NCBI GenBank assembly: GCA_000309865.1
Contig: AMGN01000017.1
Location: 1-43,854, forward strand
Length of the DNA: 43,854 nucleotides
Direction of reading: 5' to 3'
Source: Methanobacterium sp. Maddingley MBC34
GTDB lineage: Archaea; Methanobacteriota; Methanobacteria; Methanobacteriales; Methanobacteriaceae
In this document: positions 10,681 through 18,330 of the stretch, in pieces
Numbering within the stretch: the first letter of the stretch is position 1
Layout of the letters: every line of letters starts with the position of its first letter
Position numbers and translations under genes: made by a program
The notes under the pieces: model-generated
Database searches by the model: none
What the model saw: the letters and a program-made list of their open reading frames with translations, nothing else
What the model was told of the DNA's origin: nothing

Positions 10681-12762
10681 ATGAGTCTTGAATCAGTGGA
10701 TCCAACCATCAGGAAGATAATAAATGATTCTTATCCTCAGATTGAGGAGTTTAACCCTGCACAGAAGGCGGTGTTGGATGCAGGGCTACTGGATGAGAAA
10801 GAAAACTACATCATCGCTATTCCCACTGCCAGTGGTAAAACTCTTCTGGGAGTGATGGCTGCCCTACGCACCCTCCTTGATGGGGGTAAAGTGGTTTATG
10901 CTGTGCCACTTTTATCCATTCAGAATGAGAAGGTTAAGGAATTTAAAAACTTTGAAGAACACGGTATCAAGGTGGGTAAACATCCATCTTCATCGGACCT
11001 GGCAGTGATGGTATTTGAATCCTACGACGCCCTGACCCGTTTCAACTGGAACACCTTATCTGAGGTGGATCTTCTCATTGTAGATGAGTTCCACATGATC
11101 GGGGAGTACAGCAGGGGTCCCACCATTGAATGTGCCATAACCCGTTCCAGGCTTTTAAATCCAGGAATGAGATTAATCGCATTATCCGCCACCCTCCAGA
11201 ACATGGAGGAGCTTTCCACATGGCTAGGTGCCAGGGTGGTGGAACACGACTACCGACCAGTACCCCTCTTTAAGGAAGTGCTAAACACTGAAGAGTACGG
11301 TACCAAGAATAAGAACGATGTTATCCTGCGCATTCTTAAGGATTCCATGGATGAATCCAGCCAGGCCCTGGTCTTTGTTTCCACCCGCCGTTTCACAGAA
11401 TCACTGGCCAATTACCTGGCAGGTAAGATTAAAAAGAGTCTGCCTGCAGACAAAAAAAAGGATTTCAAGAGGGTGGCTGAGAAGATACTGGATGTTCCCC
11501 GAAGACGAGGATCCTTACCCACTGAGGTGTGCCTGAAACTGGCGGAGTGTGCTGAAAACGGGATGGCCTTCCACCATGCAGGCCTATTTGACAGACAGAA
11601 GGAGATTATTGAGGAGGAGTTCCGTGCCGGGAACCTCTTAATGATCACCGCCACTCCCAGCCTGATGTATGGGGTGAACCTCCCCTCCAAGAACGTTGTC
11701 ATCAGGGATTACACCCGCTGGACCAGCCAGGGGCCCCAGCCCATACCTGTCTTTGATTACCTGCAGATGTCTGGCCGTGCCGGGCGTCCAGGATATGATA
11801 AGGAGGGATACTCCTATCTGATTGGTAAGACACTGTCTGAAGCGGAGCAACTTCAGTACCAGTACATCTATGGGGAGATTGAGGCCACCAATTCCAAGTT
11901 GCTGGAAAACAGGGATGCTGTTTACCGCCAGATCATATCCCAGGTTGCAGCAGGAATGGCCAAAAACCTGGATGAACTTGAGGAATTTTTCCAGAGCACA
12001 TTCTCTGGTTTCCAGATGAGCCACTCGGAATATACATCCTTATTTGCCTCAGATACCATCCAGTTCCAGATTAAGGAGGCGCTGGAGTTTCTCACAGAAC
12101 ATGGGATGATTCAGGCTGTTCCCGATGGTCTGCGGGCCACTGCATTTGGTATGTTAATTGCCAAGAGTAACTACTCAGTGCAGACTGCAGTGCGTCTTAA
12201 GGAATTCGCACGTTCTGGTGGGGAAGTTGACATACACCGTTTGGTATACGAAATATGCCGTACACCTGACCTTATTCCCATATCATTTAAAGGCCGTAAA
12301 AGCCGTGACCCTGTTAGGGACCGGTTGAACAGAGCAGGTTTGTTTGTGGTGGATGTGGGTAATGATGAGGCCACTGCTGCCACACTCATGGAGTGGATGG
12401 ATGAACGGAGTGAGTATGAGATTGAAAATGCATTTAATGTCTATGCTGCATCCACCAGGAGAGCTGCCTATGAGGCATCCCAGCTGGTGAAGTTCCACCG
12501 TGAGATATGCCAGGTTCTGAGTATCTACACCGGACTGGATGCCATGGAAACTCTTACTGCCAGACTTTACTACGGTGTGAAGGAGGAATTACTGCCACTG
12601 GTGGTGGGGATCAAACGTTTGGGCCGCAGACGTGCAAGGGCACTGGTTGATGCCTTTGGTACAGACCTTCGCTACGCGTCCCGTGAGGAACTACTTCGAA
12701 TTGAAGGTATAGGGCCTAAGACAGCGGAAAATATACTTAAAAAATATCATGCACATGATTAA
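10681..12762 (+). CDS. hel308: Hel308 superfamily 2 DNA helicase
   Basis: ATP-dependent 3'-5' helicase acting at stalled replication forks. Order of motifs in 693 residues: Q-motif region FNPAQ (25-29), Walker A PTASGKT (48-54), Walker B DEFH (135-138) rather than DEAH, SATL, the FHHAGL motif near the middle, and motif VI QMSGRAGRPGYD. The winged-helix and ratchet domains follow, and the tail has a helix-hairpin-helix, LLRIEGIGPKTAENIL, which binds single-stranded DNA. Length and motifs match the characterised Methanothermobacter Hel308 (MTH810, from memory). Start is set by a TAGGGGAACT site that overlaps the moaC stop. The next gene begins at the base after its stop. Confidence 0.96.
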   Translation: MSLESVDPTIRKIINDSYPQIEEFNPAQKAVLDAGLLDEKENYIIAIPTASGKTLLGVMAALRTLLDGGKVVYAVPLLSIQNEKVKEFKNFEEHGIKVGKHPSSSDLAVMVFESYDALTRFNWNTLSEVDLLIVDEFHMIGEYSRGPTIECAITRSRLLNPGMRLIALSATLQNMEELSTWLGARVVEHDYRPVPLFKEVLNTEEYGTKNKNDVILRILKDSMDESSQALVFVSTRRFTESLANYLAGKIKKSLPADKKKDFKRVAEKILDVPRRRGSLPTEVCLKLAECAENGMAFHHAGLFDRQKEIIEEEFRAGNLLMITATPSLMYGVNLPSKNVVIRDYTRWTSQGPQPIPVFDYLQMSGRAGRPGYDKEGYSYLIGKTLSEAEQLQYQYIYGEIEATNSKLLENRDAVYRQIISQVAAGMAKNLDELEEFFQSTFSGFQMSHSEYTSLFASDTIQFQIKEALEFLTEHGMIQAVPDGLRATAFGMLIAKSNYSVQTAVRLKEFARSGGEVDIHRLVYEICRTPDLIPISFKGRKSRDPVRDRLNRAGLFVVDVGNDEATAATLMEWMDERSEYEIENAFNVYAASTRRAAYEASQLVKFHREICQVLSIYTGLDAMETLTARLYYGVKEELLPLVVGIKRLGRRRARALVDAFGTDLRYASREELLRIEGIGPKTAENILKKYHAHD

Positions 12763-13299
12763 ATGCCCATGATTATCAAAGAACTGGAATTTTCCCAGGA
12801 GATATCAAAAAATGATCTTCTGGAGGCACTTAAGGGTGAAGCCAACCAGGTGTATATAAATGACTTCATCAAAACCTGCAGTTTCCTCAAGAAGAATATG
12901 GAACATGTACACCCTCATTATCAGGAGGAGTACATTAAAATGTATACTGAAGGATATTTAAAGGGTTACAGGGATGTTAAAAATGATAAAACATCTTACT
13001 CAGGACAAGTTGATGTTTTAGAATTGGAAGAATCAATCCAACTCCTGGAAAACCAGGAACAATTAATGGAAGCAGAGTTTGGTAAAAATAATCGATCCTT
13101 TAAGCCCTACCTGATCATGTCCCTTTACACCACATTCATACTGGAAGAACCAGTCCATCCTGTGGGCACACCATTCCCAGGGGGCTTGAAGGTGCGAAAA
13201 GATAAAAATATTTATTACTGTCCAGTTAAAGAAAATAATGAAGACAACCCCCTGGCAGTTTGTGGTTTCTGTATTGCCCAACAGGAACCAGACATGTGA
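12763..13299 (+). CDS. DUF2115 family protein, copy 1
   Basis: A 178-residue protein of the DUF2115/UPF0305 family, found in methanogens and of unknown function. Seen: an acidic helical N-terminal half, YSGQVDVL, then the conserved C-terminal block EEPVHPVGTPFPGG, followed by YYCPVK and CGFCIAQQ, giving three Cys that could bind a metal. No membrane segment. Its ATG follows the hel308 stop with no spacer, so it is almost certainly expressed with the helicase. A paralogue lies 128 bases downstream. Confidence 0.82.
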   Translation: MPMIIKELEFSQEISKNDLLEALKGEANQVYINDFIKTCSFLKKNMEHVHPHYQEEYIKMYTEGYLKGYRDVKNDKTSYSGQVDVLELEESIQLLENQEQLMEAEFGKNNRSFKPYLIMSLYTTFILEEPVHPVGTPFPGGLKVRKDKNIYYCPVKENNEDNPLAVCGFCIAQQEPDM

Positions 13300-13427
13300 A
13301 AGGACCATATAAGTAAATGGGTTAGGTTATGATTTTGCTGTGGAGTATGAATTTACTAAAACTCGCTAAACCAAGTAAAATACTTCAATGGACCGTATGA
13401 ATAAAATAAATACCCTAGTGATGAGTT

Positions 13428-13961
13428 ATGGTCAATAAAATTAGTGAAATGAATTTCAATCAGGAAATAAGTAAAGATAAGCTTTTTAAGGTTTTAAAAG
13501 AAGAAGCGCGGTCCATTCACATTCAAGATATTATGAGGGGATCCAACTTCCTTAAGGAGGATGTGAAATTCATGCCCCCTAGGGAAAGGAAGGATATCAT
13601 TGCCAGGTTCACCAAGGCATTGTTCGTACGTATCAAGGACATAAAAGATGACCACTCCCATTATTCAGGTTATGTGGATCCAGATAAGCTTAAAAACTTC
13701 TTGAATATTCAGAATGAGAATATTCAAAACTCCCAGAATCTCGATGAAAAATGTTTCTACCTCATTGCCAGGGTGGTAAGCACTTACACTGCTTTTGTAA
13801 AGGAGGAACCCATCCATCCGGTCGGGACCCGGTTCCCAGGTGGTTTCACCCTCCGACTGGTTGACGGTGTTTTCCTGTGTCCAGTGAAGGATAAACAGAA
13901 AGATACACCCAGTGCACTGTGTCGATTCTGCGTTTCAGTGCAGGATAAGAGTGTAAATTGA
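13428..13961 (+). CDS. DUF2115 family protein, copy 2
   Basis: A 177-residue paralogue of the preceding gene. Shared features: the same opening (FNQEISKDKLFKVLKEEA compared with FSQEISKNDLLEALKGEA), YSGYVDPDKL, EEPIHPVGTRFPGG and a C-terminal CPVK...CRFC. About half of the positions look different, so this is an old tandem duplication. A possible TATA element (CATATAAGT, 13308-13316) in the gap suggests separate transcription. Function unknown. The ATG follows GTGATGAG. Confidence 0.8.
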   Translation: MVNKISEMNFNQEISKDKLFKVLKEEARSIHIQDIMRGSNFLKEDVKFMPPRERKDIIARFTKALFVRIKDIKDDHSHYSGYVDPDKLKNFLNIQNENIQNSQNLDEKCFYLIARVVSTYTAFVKEEPIHPVGTRFPGGFTLRLVDGVFLCPVKDKQKDTPSALCRFCVSVQDKSVN

Positions 13962-13984
13962 AATATAACCCTAATTTATCAAAA

Positions 13985-14012
13985 TATTTTTATTCCTATT
14001 TTAATAAAAATA
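13985..14012. terminator. A/T-only hairpin downstream of the DUF2115 pair
   Basis: TATTTTTATT (13985-13994) pairs perfectly with AATAAAAATA (14003-14012) around an 8-base loop, 24 bases after the stop codon. T-rich tracts on this strand fit archaeal termination. The stem is AT-only, so the hairpin may be incidental. Confidence 0.4.
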
Positions 14013-14210
14013 ATAAAGTAACAATAATAACTGATTTTAGAAAAAAATGTTTTTCTAATATCATCCTGAAAATAGGAATAAAAAAATGAAAAAAGAATGA
14101 GAAATGATTAAAGAATAAAAAGTATATTTTTTAAATCGAATAAAGTGAATTTGTAAGCAATTCTGTTTTATTATATTAAAACCATTTTTAACAGCTTGGG
14201 AGTGAACAAT

Positions 14211-16367
14211 ATGGAACCCGCATCAGTAATCATTGTGGAAGATGAGAAAATAACTGCCATGGACCTGAAGCAAAAACTGATTAACCTTGGTTTCAAAGTT
14301 CCAGCCATTATTTCCAATGGGGAAGATGCAGTTAACACCGTGGCGGAACTAAGGCCAGATGTGGTGCTTATGGATATTGTACTCCAGGGGGAGATGGATG
14401 GAATCCAGGCCGCACAAAAAATAAGCTCCCTGGACATCCCGGTGGTATTCTTAACAGCTTATTCTGATGATAAGACCTTACAAAGGGCTAAATCTACCAA
14501 TCCCTACGGCTACATCATCAAACCCTATCCTGATAAAGAACTACAGCTGGCACTTGAAACCACCATCCAAAAACACCAGGAATACAGGGATAAAGTTGAA
14601 TTAATCCGTTATAAAGGCCTGGGTGAAGGAGTGCCTCTCACCAGTCATGATGAAGAGGTTTCATGGGAGGAACGTCCAAAGATACTTATTGTGGAAGATG
14701 AGATCATCACCGCCATGGATCTTGCAGCACAGCTGGGTGAAATGGGCTACTTGGTGATGGACACAGTGACCACAGGCCAGGAAGCCATCCAAAAAGCAGA
14801 GTTATTCCGCCCTGATTTGATATTGATGGATATCGTGCTAAGCGGAGAACTGGATGGTATTAATGTTGCCGAACACATCCAGGACCTGGACATACCAGTG
14901 GTTTACCTCAGTGCCTACACTGATGATTCCACAGTAGAAAGGGCCCTTAAAACATCCCCCTATGGTTATCTACCCAAACCATACCAGATTGATGAACTTT
15001 ACAGTACTCTGGAAACTGCCCTGCAACAACACAAATCAGAGCTTGAAAGAATAGAAAAAATAGATCATAAGATCAGTGTTAAGGAAGGGGAGATGGTAAT
15101 TGAAAAAACTGCGGTGTTTTTCATCAGTGCCATTATTCTTTCATTGATTGTTTACAGTCTGGCTACCCGAAGTATGACCTGGCTCATGTACCTTTTATTC
15201 ATCCCCGCCATCTACAACCTGTTTATTGTCACCGTAAGTTTAAAGAAACCTTCACCTGCTTTAGGAGTGGAACTGCCCTTTATCAGCATTCTCATCCCCG
15301 CACACAATGAAGAGTTCACCATCGAGCGTTGCGTTCGGTCCCTGGCGGATTTAGACTATTATAAAGAGGGAAAACGTAACTATGAGATCATTGTGATTAA
15401 CGATGGTTCATCTGACCAGACAGGTCCGGTTTTAAGTCCCCTTAAAAAGGAATTCGATTTTCTGCGTATTGTAACCCGCAAACCACCCCGTGCTGGTAGG
15501 GGTAAAGGATACGTCCTTAACGATGGTGTGAGAATATGCCAAGGTGATGTTATCGCTGTTTTTGATGCTGATGCCCGTTTAGAACCTGATTTTCTTAATA
15601 AAATCGTTCCGTACCTTGATGATGAGGATGTAGCAGGAGTACAGGCCAGGGTACGCATGTACAATGCTGACCGGAACCTGCTTACCAAGATGCAGGAGGT
15701 TGAGTTTTCTATTTTTGGTAATGTCATTCTCAGGGCAAGGGATGTAATGGACAAATCCGGTTTCCTGGGAGGTAATGGACAGTTAACCCGGAAAAAGTTC
15801 GTGGAAAATATAGAAGGATGGGATGGTTTTGCAGTTACCGAAGACCTTAACATGAGCATTAAACTAATACTGGATGGTCATAAAATACGTTTCTGTCCAG
15901 AAGCAGTGGTCTGGCAGGAAGCAGTGCCCCAGTGGAAGCCTTTCTTCCGTCAGAGAGTCAGGTGGGCTACAGGGAACCTTGAAACATTATTCGTGTACCT
16001 TGCACCCATTATAGACGCTAAAATACCACTCTACAAAAAAATAGATTCCATACAGTACTTGGTTTTCCTCCTGTTCACCGTGTTTGTGATGCTGGGATAC
16101 ATTGTGGCCATACTGAATTTAGGGAACATAGTACGCTTTGCAATGGAAGCCCCGGTGATCATTGGATTGATATCTACAGTGGCTTTCTTCCCGGGGGTTC
16201 TTCTGGGGATCAGGCGGGATAAAGTTGGAATTTTAAGGTCACTGGTTCGTGCAGTGGAGTACTGGGCTTACTGTCTTTATCTAATACCACTCTTCTTTGC
16301 TGCTTTTATTCACATGTTAACTCGTAAAGAGAGGAGATGGGCTAAAACTAAACATACCGGAGAATAG
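14211..16367 (+). CDS. Double response-regulator receiver fused to a membrane processive GT2 glycosyltransferase
   Basis: A 718-residue fusion. Residues about 5-120 and 156-273 are receiver domains with acidic pockets (VEDE in both), phospho-acceptors Asp55 and Asp207 (both in LMDIVL), Thr/Ser switch residues (LTAYSDD, LSAYTDD) and Lys104 and Lys256 (KPY). Hydrophobic residues 301-342 form two membrane helices. A cytoplasmic GT2 domain (about 357-590) has ISILIPAHNEE, VINDGSSD, the FDADA DxD motif, VTEDLN as catalytic Asp region, and QRVRW (581-585), the QxxRW mark of processive synthases such as cellulose or hyaluronan synthase. About three more membrane helices follow. ATG at 14211 has GGGAGTGA upstream. 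The polymer is unknown; phosphorylation of the receivers probably gates synthesis. Confidence 0.93.
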   Translation: MEPASVIIVEDEKITAMDLKQKLINLGFKVPAIISNGEDAVNTVAELRPDVVLMDIVLQGEMDGIQAAQKISSLDIPVVFLTAYSDDKTLQRAKSTNPYGYIIKPYPDKELQLALETTIQKHQEYRDKVELIRYKGLGEGVPLTSHDEEVSWEERPKILIVEDEIITAMDLAAQLGEMGYLVMDTVTTGQEAIQKAELFRPDLILMDIVLSGELDGINVAEHIQDLDIPVVYLSAYTDDSTVERALKTSPYGYLPKPYQIDELYSTLETALQQHKSELERIEKIDHKISVKEGEMVIEKTAVFFISAIILSLIVYSLATRSMTWLMYLLFIPAIYNLFIVTVSLKKPSPALGVELPFISILIPAHNEEFTIERCVRSLADLDYYKEGKRNYEIIVINDGSSDQTGPVLSPLKKEFDFLRIVTRKPPRAGRGKGYVLNDGVRICQGDVIAVFDADARLEPDFLNKIVPYLDDEDVAGVQARVRMYNADRNLLTKMQEVEFSIFGNVILRARDVMDKSGFLGGNGQLTRKKFVENIEGWDGFAVTEDLNMSIKLILDGHKIRFCPEAVVWQEAVPQWKPFFRQRVRWATGNLETLFVYLAPIIDAKIPLYKKIDSIQYLVFLLFTVFVMLGYIVAILNLGNIVRFAMEAPVIIGLISTVAFFPGVLLGIRRDKVGILRSLVRAVEYWAYCLYLIPLFFAAFIHMLTRKERRWAKTKHTGE

Positions 16368-16429
16368 GATTATAAAAAAAATGTCTAAAAAAGAAATTAT
16401 ATGAAGATAATCTAATTGGGCATATAGGG

Positions 16430-16855
16430 GTGATTATCATTAGTAATGAATTTAATGGTAAAAATCTGGTTATTTCCCATGAATATCATGCTGAACTGGA
16501 TGAAATCCGGGAAAAGGTTAAGCATGGTCATTGCAACACTTTAAGGGAATGTTTACTACTTTTTGAGGATCTCTGGGCTGAATCCCATAAAACTGACATG
16601 CTAATTTCCCATAAGTTCCAGAAGGAGATGGAGAAACTGTCCCAGAAAGACCCAGAACAGTATGGTCATGTTCTAAAGAAGATGGAACAGATCACAGCCA
16701 ACCCCTTGCACTACAAACCATTGAGTGGTGATCTTCACGGGTCCCGACGGTCACATGTGGGAGATTTTGTGCTAATATATGGAATTGAGGAGGGCAGGGT
16801 GATTTTTCAGGATTATAATCATCACGATCGAGTTTATCAGGGAAAAATAGAATAA
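16430..16855 (+). CDS. RelE/ParE-superfamily toxin-like protein with N-terminal extension
   Basis: 141 residues. The C-terminal ~85 residues fit the RelE fold: HKFQKEMEKLSQKDPEQ, ITANPLHYKPLSGDLHGSRR, VGDFVLIYGI and VIFQDYNHHDRVYQ, the classic KPL-G-L-G-R / VGD-RLIY / HRVY pattern of ribosome-dependent mRNA interferases. The first ~55 residues (with HEYHAELDEIREK and LRECLLLFEDL) are an extra helical segment absent from ordinary RelE, possibly a built-in antitoxin. No separate antitoxin gene lies on either side. Start is uncertain: GTG at 16430 overlaps the GGGGTGA site, and no in-frame ATG precedes the toxin domain by a sensible distance. Confidence 0.75.
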   Translation: MIIISNEFNGKNLVISHEYHAELDEIREKVKHGHCNTLRECLLLFEDLWAESHKTDMLISHKFQKEMEKLSQKDPEQYGHVLKKMEQITANPLHYKPLSGDLHGSRRSHVGDFVLIYGIEEGRVIFQDYNHHDRVYQGKIE

Positions 16856-16871
16856 TCTTTTTACAATTCAA

Positions 16872-17744
16872 TTATTCCAATTCAACATCCACCAGTGTTT
16901 TCACTCTTTCCAGTGAACGTTTTAAAGCATCACCATGCATTTCAATCTTCACTGCACCTTTAGGGCAGATTTCAGCACATCTTCCACATATTCTACATTT
17001 TTCTTCGTCTCGTTTTATACTTCCATCCGTCACAGTGATTGCATCCACAAAACACACATCCTGACTACACAATCCACAGCCATTGCAGAGATCCTCATTG
17101 AATGTTATTTCTACACCCTCCATGGATGAGAAGCTACTACTCATACCATCTGGTAGGTTAGGAGTCATTTTCCAGAGACAACAACACTGGCAGCAGTGGC
17201 AGATGGAAAGTAACTCCTCTTTAGGACCTGTGTTTAGCCATACACTGTCGATCTTATTTCTGCCAATGATTGGCACCAGACCTGCTTCCTGACACCGGTT
17301 TATGTGTTGAATTGCTTCGGTGGCTGAAACTGTTCTTCCACGCTTGTTTGATATTCTCTGGGACCCTTTCCCTAAAAACAAACATCCCATATCATGAGGG
17401 TAATCCTGGCAGTTATTGGAAGTGCGGCATATGCAGGTGTCCATTATGAAATGGTATTTTGACCTGCCGATCATCTCCCTTAAAACTTGACTGGGGAGTA
17501 CTGTATTATCAGGGGAAACTGAAACTCTGGTATTTACTTCCAGTTCCTGAACAGTTCCTGCATGATGGGTTTTGATGGCAACATCCCGGGGAAGTACCTG
17601 TATATCATCCCCTGCAAAGAGCATCTTATTCACCACCCATGCCAGGAGTGGGAGTTTCTGGCAGGCCCTGGCCAGGAAAAAGCGAGTGTTGAAGGTTGAG
17701 TGTATAACCCGTATACTGATATCTGAAAAGCTGATCTTTTTCAT
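16872..17744 (-). CDS. Polyferredoxin-like Fe-S protein with Cys-rich central domain
   Basis: About 290 residues, soluble. A central Cys-rich part has DTCICRTSNNCQDYPHDMGC (CxC and spaced Cys) followed by a Gly/Lys segment, IIGRNKID, and an unusual CHCCQCCCLW cluster. The C-terminus has two 4Fe-4S ferredoxin motifs, CNGCGLCSQDVC and CRICGRCAEICPKG. It probably transfers electrons, and the CHCCQCCC cluster may bind another metal centre; partner unknown. ATG at 17744 has GGGGAATG upstream; the longer frame adds 25 residues without character. It is convergent with the RelE-like gene, 16 bases apart. Confidence 0.82.
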   Translation of the reverse strand: MKKISFSDISIRVIHSTFNTRFFLARACQKLPLLAWVVNKMLFAGDDIQVLPRDVAIKTHHAGTVQELEVNTRVSVSPDNTVLPSQVLREMIGRSKYHFIMDTCICRTSNNCQDYPHDMGCLFLGKGSQRISNKRGRTVSATEAIQHINRCQEAGLVPIIGRNKIDSVWLNTGPKEELLSICHCCQCCCLWKMTPNLPDGMSSSFSSMEGVEITFNEDLCNGCGLCSQDVCFVDAITVTDGSIKRDEEKCRICGRCAEICPKGAVKIEMHGDALKRSLERVKTLVDVELE

Positions 17745-18047
17745 TACATTCCCCTTATTGATATAAAGATTATTAAATCCTGTTTTTAAAATCTTTGATT
17801 CTTTGAAAATCTTTAGCAAAAATTGGGAAATAATCCCCTTAACACAACTTTAAATGCTTTTAAATCTTTTTTATCTTCTTAAAATCATTTTTATTATCTT
17901 CACTGTTAATTACCATCAACTTCATTGTACAATCATCCCTTAATTCACTATTCCCAATTAACTTAATACTAGTCCCAATTCACTTAATTATACGGTCAGA
18001 CTCATTCAATGGTTAAATCAACAGAGAACCCAAATTTATCAGTAAAG
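17745..18047. other. AT-rich gap before the small RHH gene
   Basis: About 300 bases with no gene. It contains an imperfect 21-bp tandem duplication (17950-17991) around TCCCAATT-A/C-ACTTAAT, the promoter region of the Fe-S gene on the left and the TATA box of the next gene on the right. Confidence 0.5.
17950..17991. repeat. Imperfect 21-bp tandem duplication
   Basis: Units 17950-17970 and 17971-17991 share 17 of 21 bases, core TCCCAATTxACTTAAT. Older-looking than the perfect duplications near dapB. Confidence 0.6.
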
Positions 18048-18056
18048 TATATATTT
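18048..18056 (+). promoter_or_regulatory. TATA box placed for a leaderless RHH transcript
   Basis: TATATATTT is centred about 27 bases before the ATG at 18079, the normal distance from an archaeal TATA box to the transcription start. No ribosome-binding site precedes that ATG, so the mRNA probably begins at the start codon. Confidence 0.45.
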
Positions 18057-18078
18057 GTAATGAGTCGTACATATCTAC

Positions 18079-18216
18079 ATGACAAAAAAGAAAAGTGTCT
18101 ACATCCGCCTGGAGCCAGAGTACATTGAACGAATTGACCAGATAGCCAAGAAAGAGGACCGTTCAAGATCATACATCATACGTAGATTGATCATAAATGG
18201 ACTGAGTAAAAAGTAA
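18079..18216 (+). CDS. 45-residue ribbon-helix-helix (CopG-like) DNA-binding protein
   Basis: A short gene with the complete ribbon-helix-helix pattern: a basic strand KKKSVYIRLEPEY, helix one IERIDQIAKKED, turn RSRS and helix two YIIRRLIINGLSKK. Such proteins dimerise and bind DNA through the strand; stand-alone versions are repressors or antitoxins. No toxin gene is adjacent: the next gene is an antiporter 115 bases downstream. The frame stops cleanly at 18216. A TATA box at 27 bases and the lack of a ribosome-binding site indicate leaderless translation. Confident as a gene, less so on its target. Confidence 0.8.
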   Translation: MTKKKSVYIRLEPEYIERIDQIAKKEDRSRSYIIRRLIINGLSKK

Positions 18217-18330
18217 TATTTTTTAGTTATTTTTTATCTAGATCTCTTAAGATACACTTTTAAAACACTTATAAAAGTATGTAAACACTTAATAAAAGCA
18301 TAACGCTACTTTAAGTTCTATTTAAAGGAA

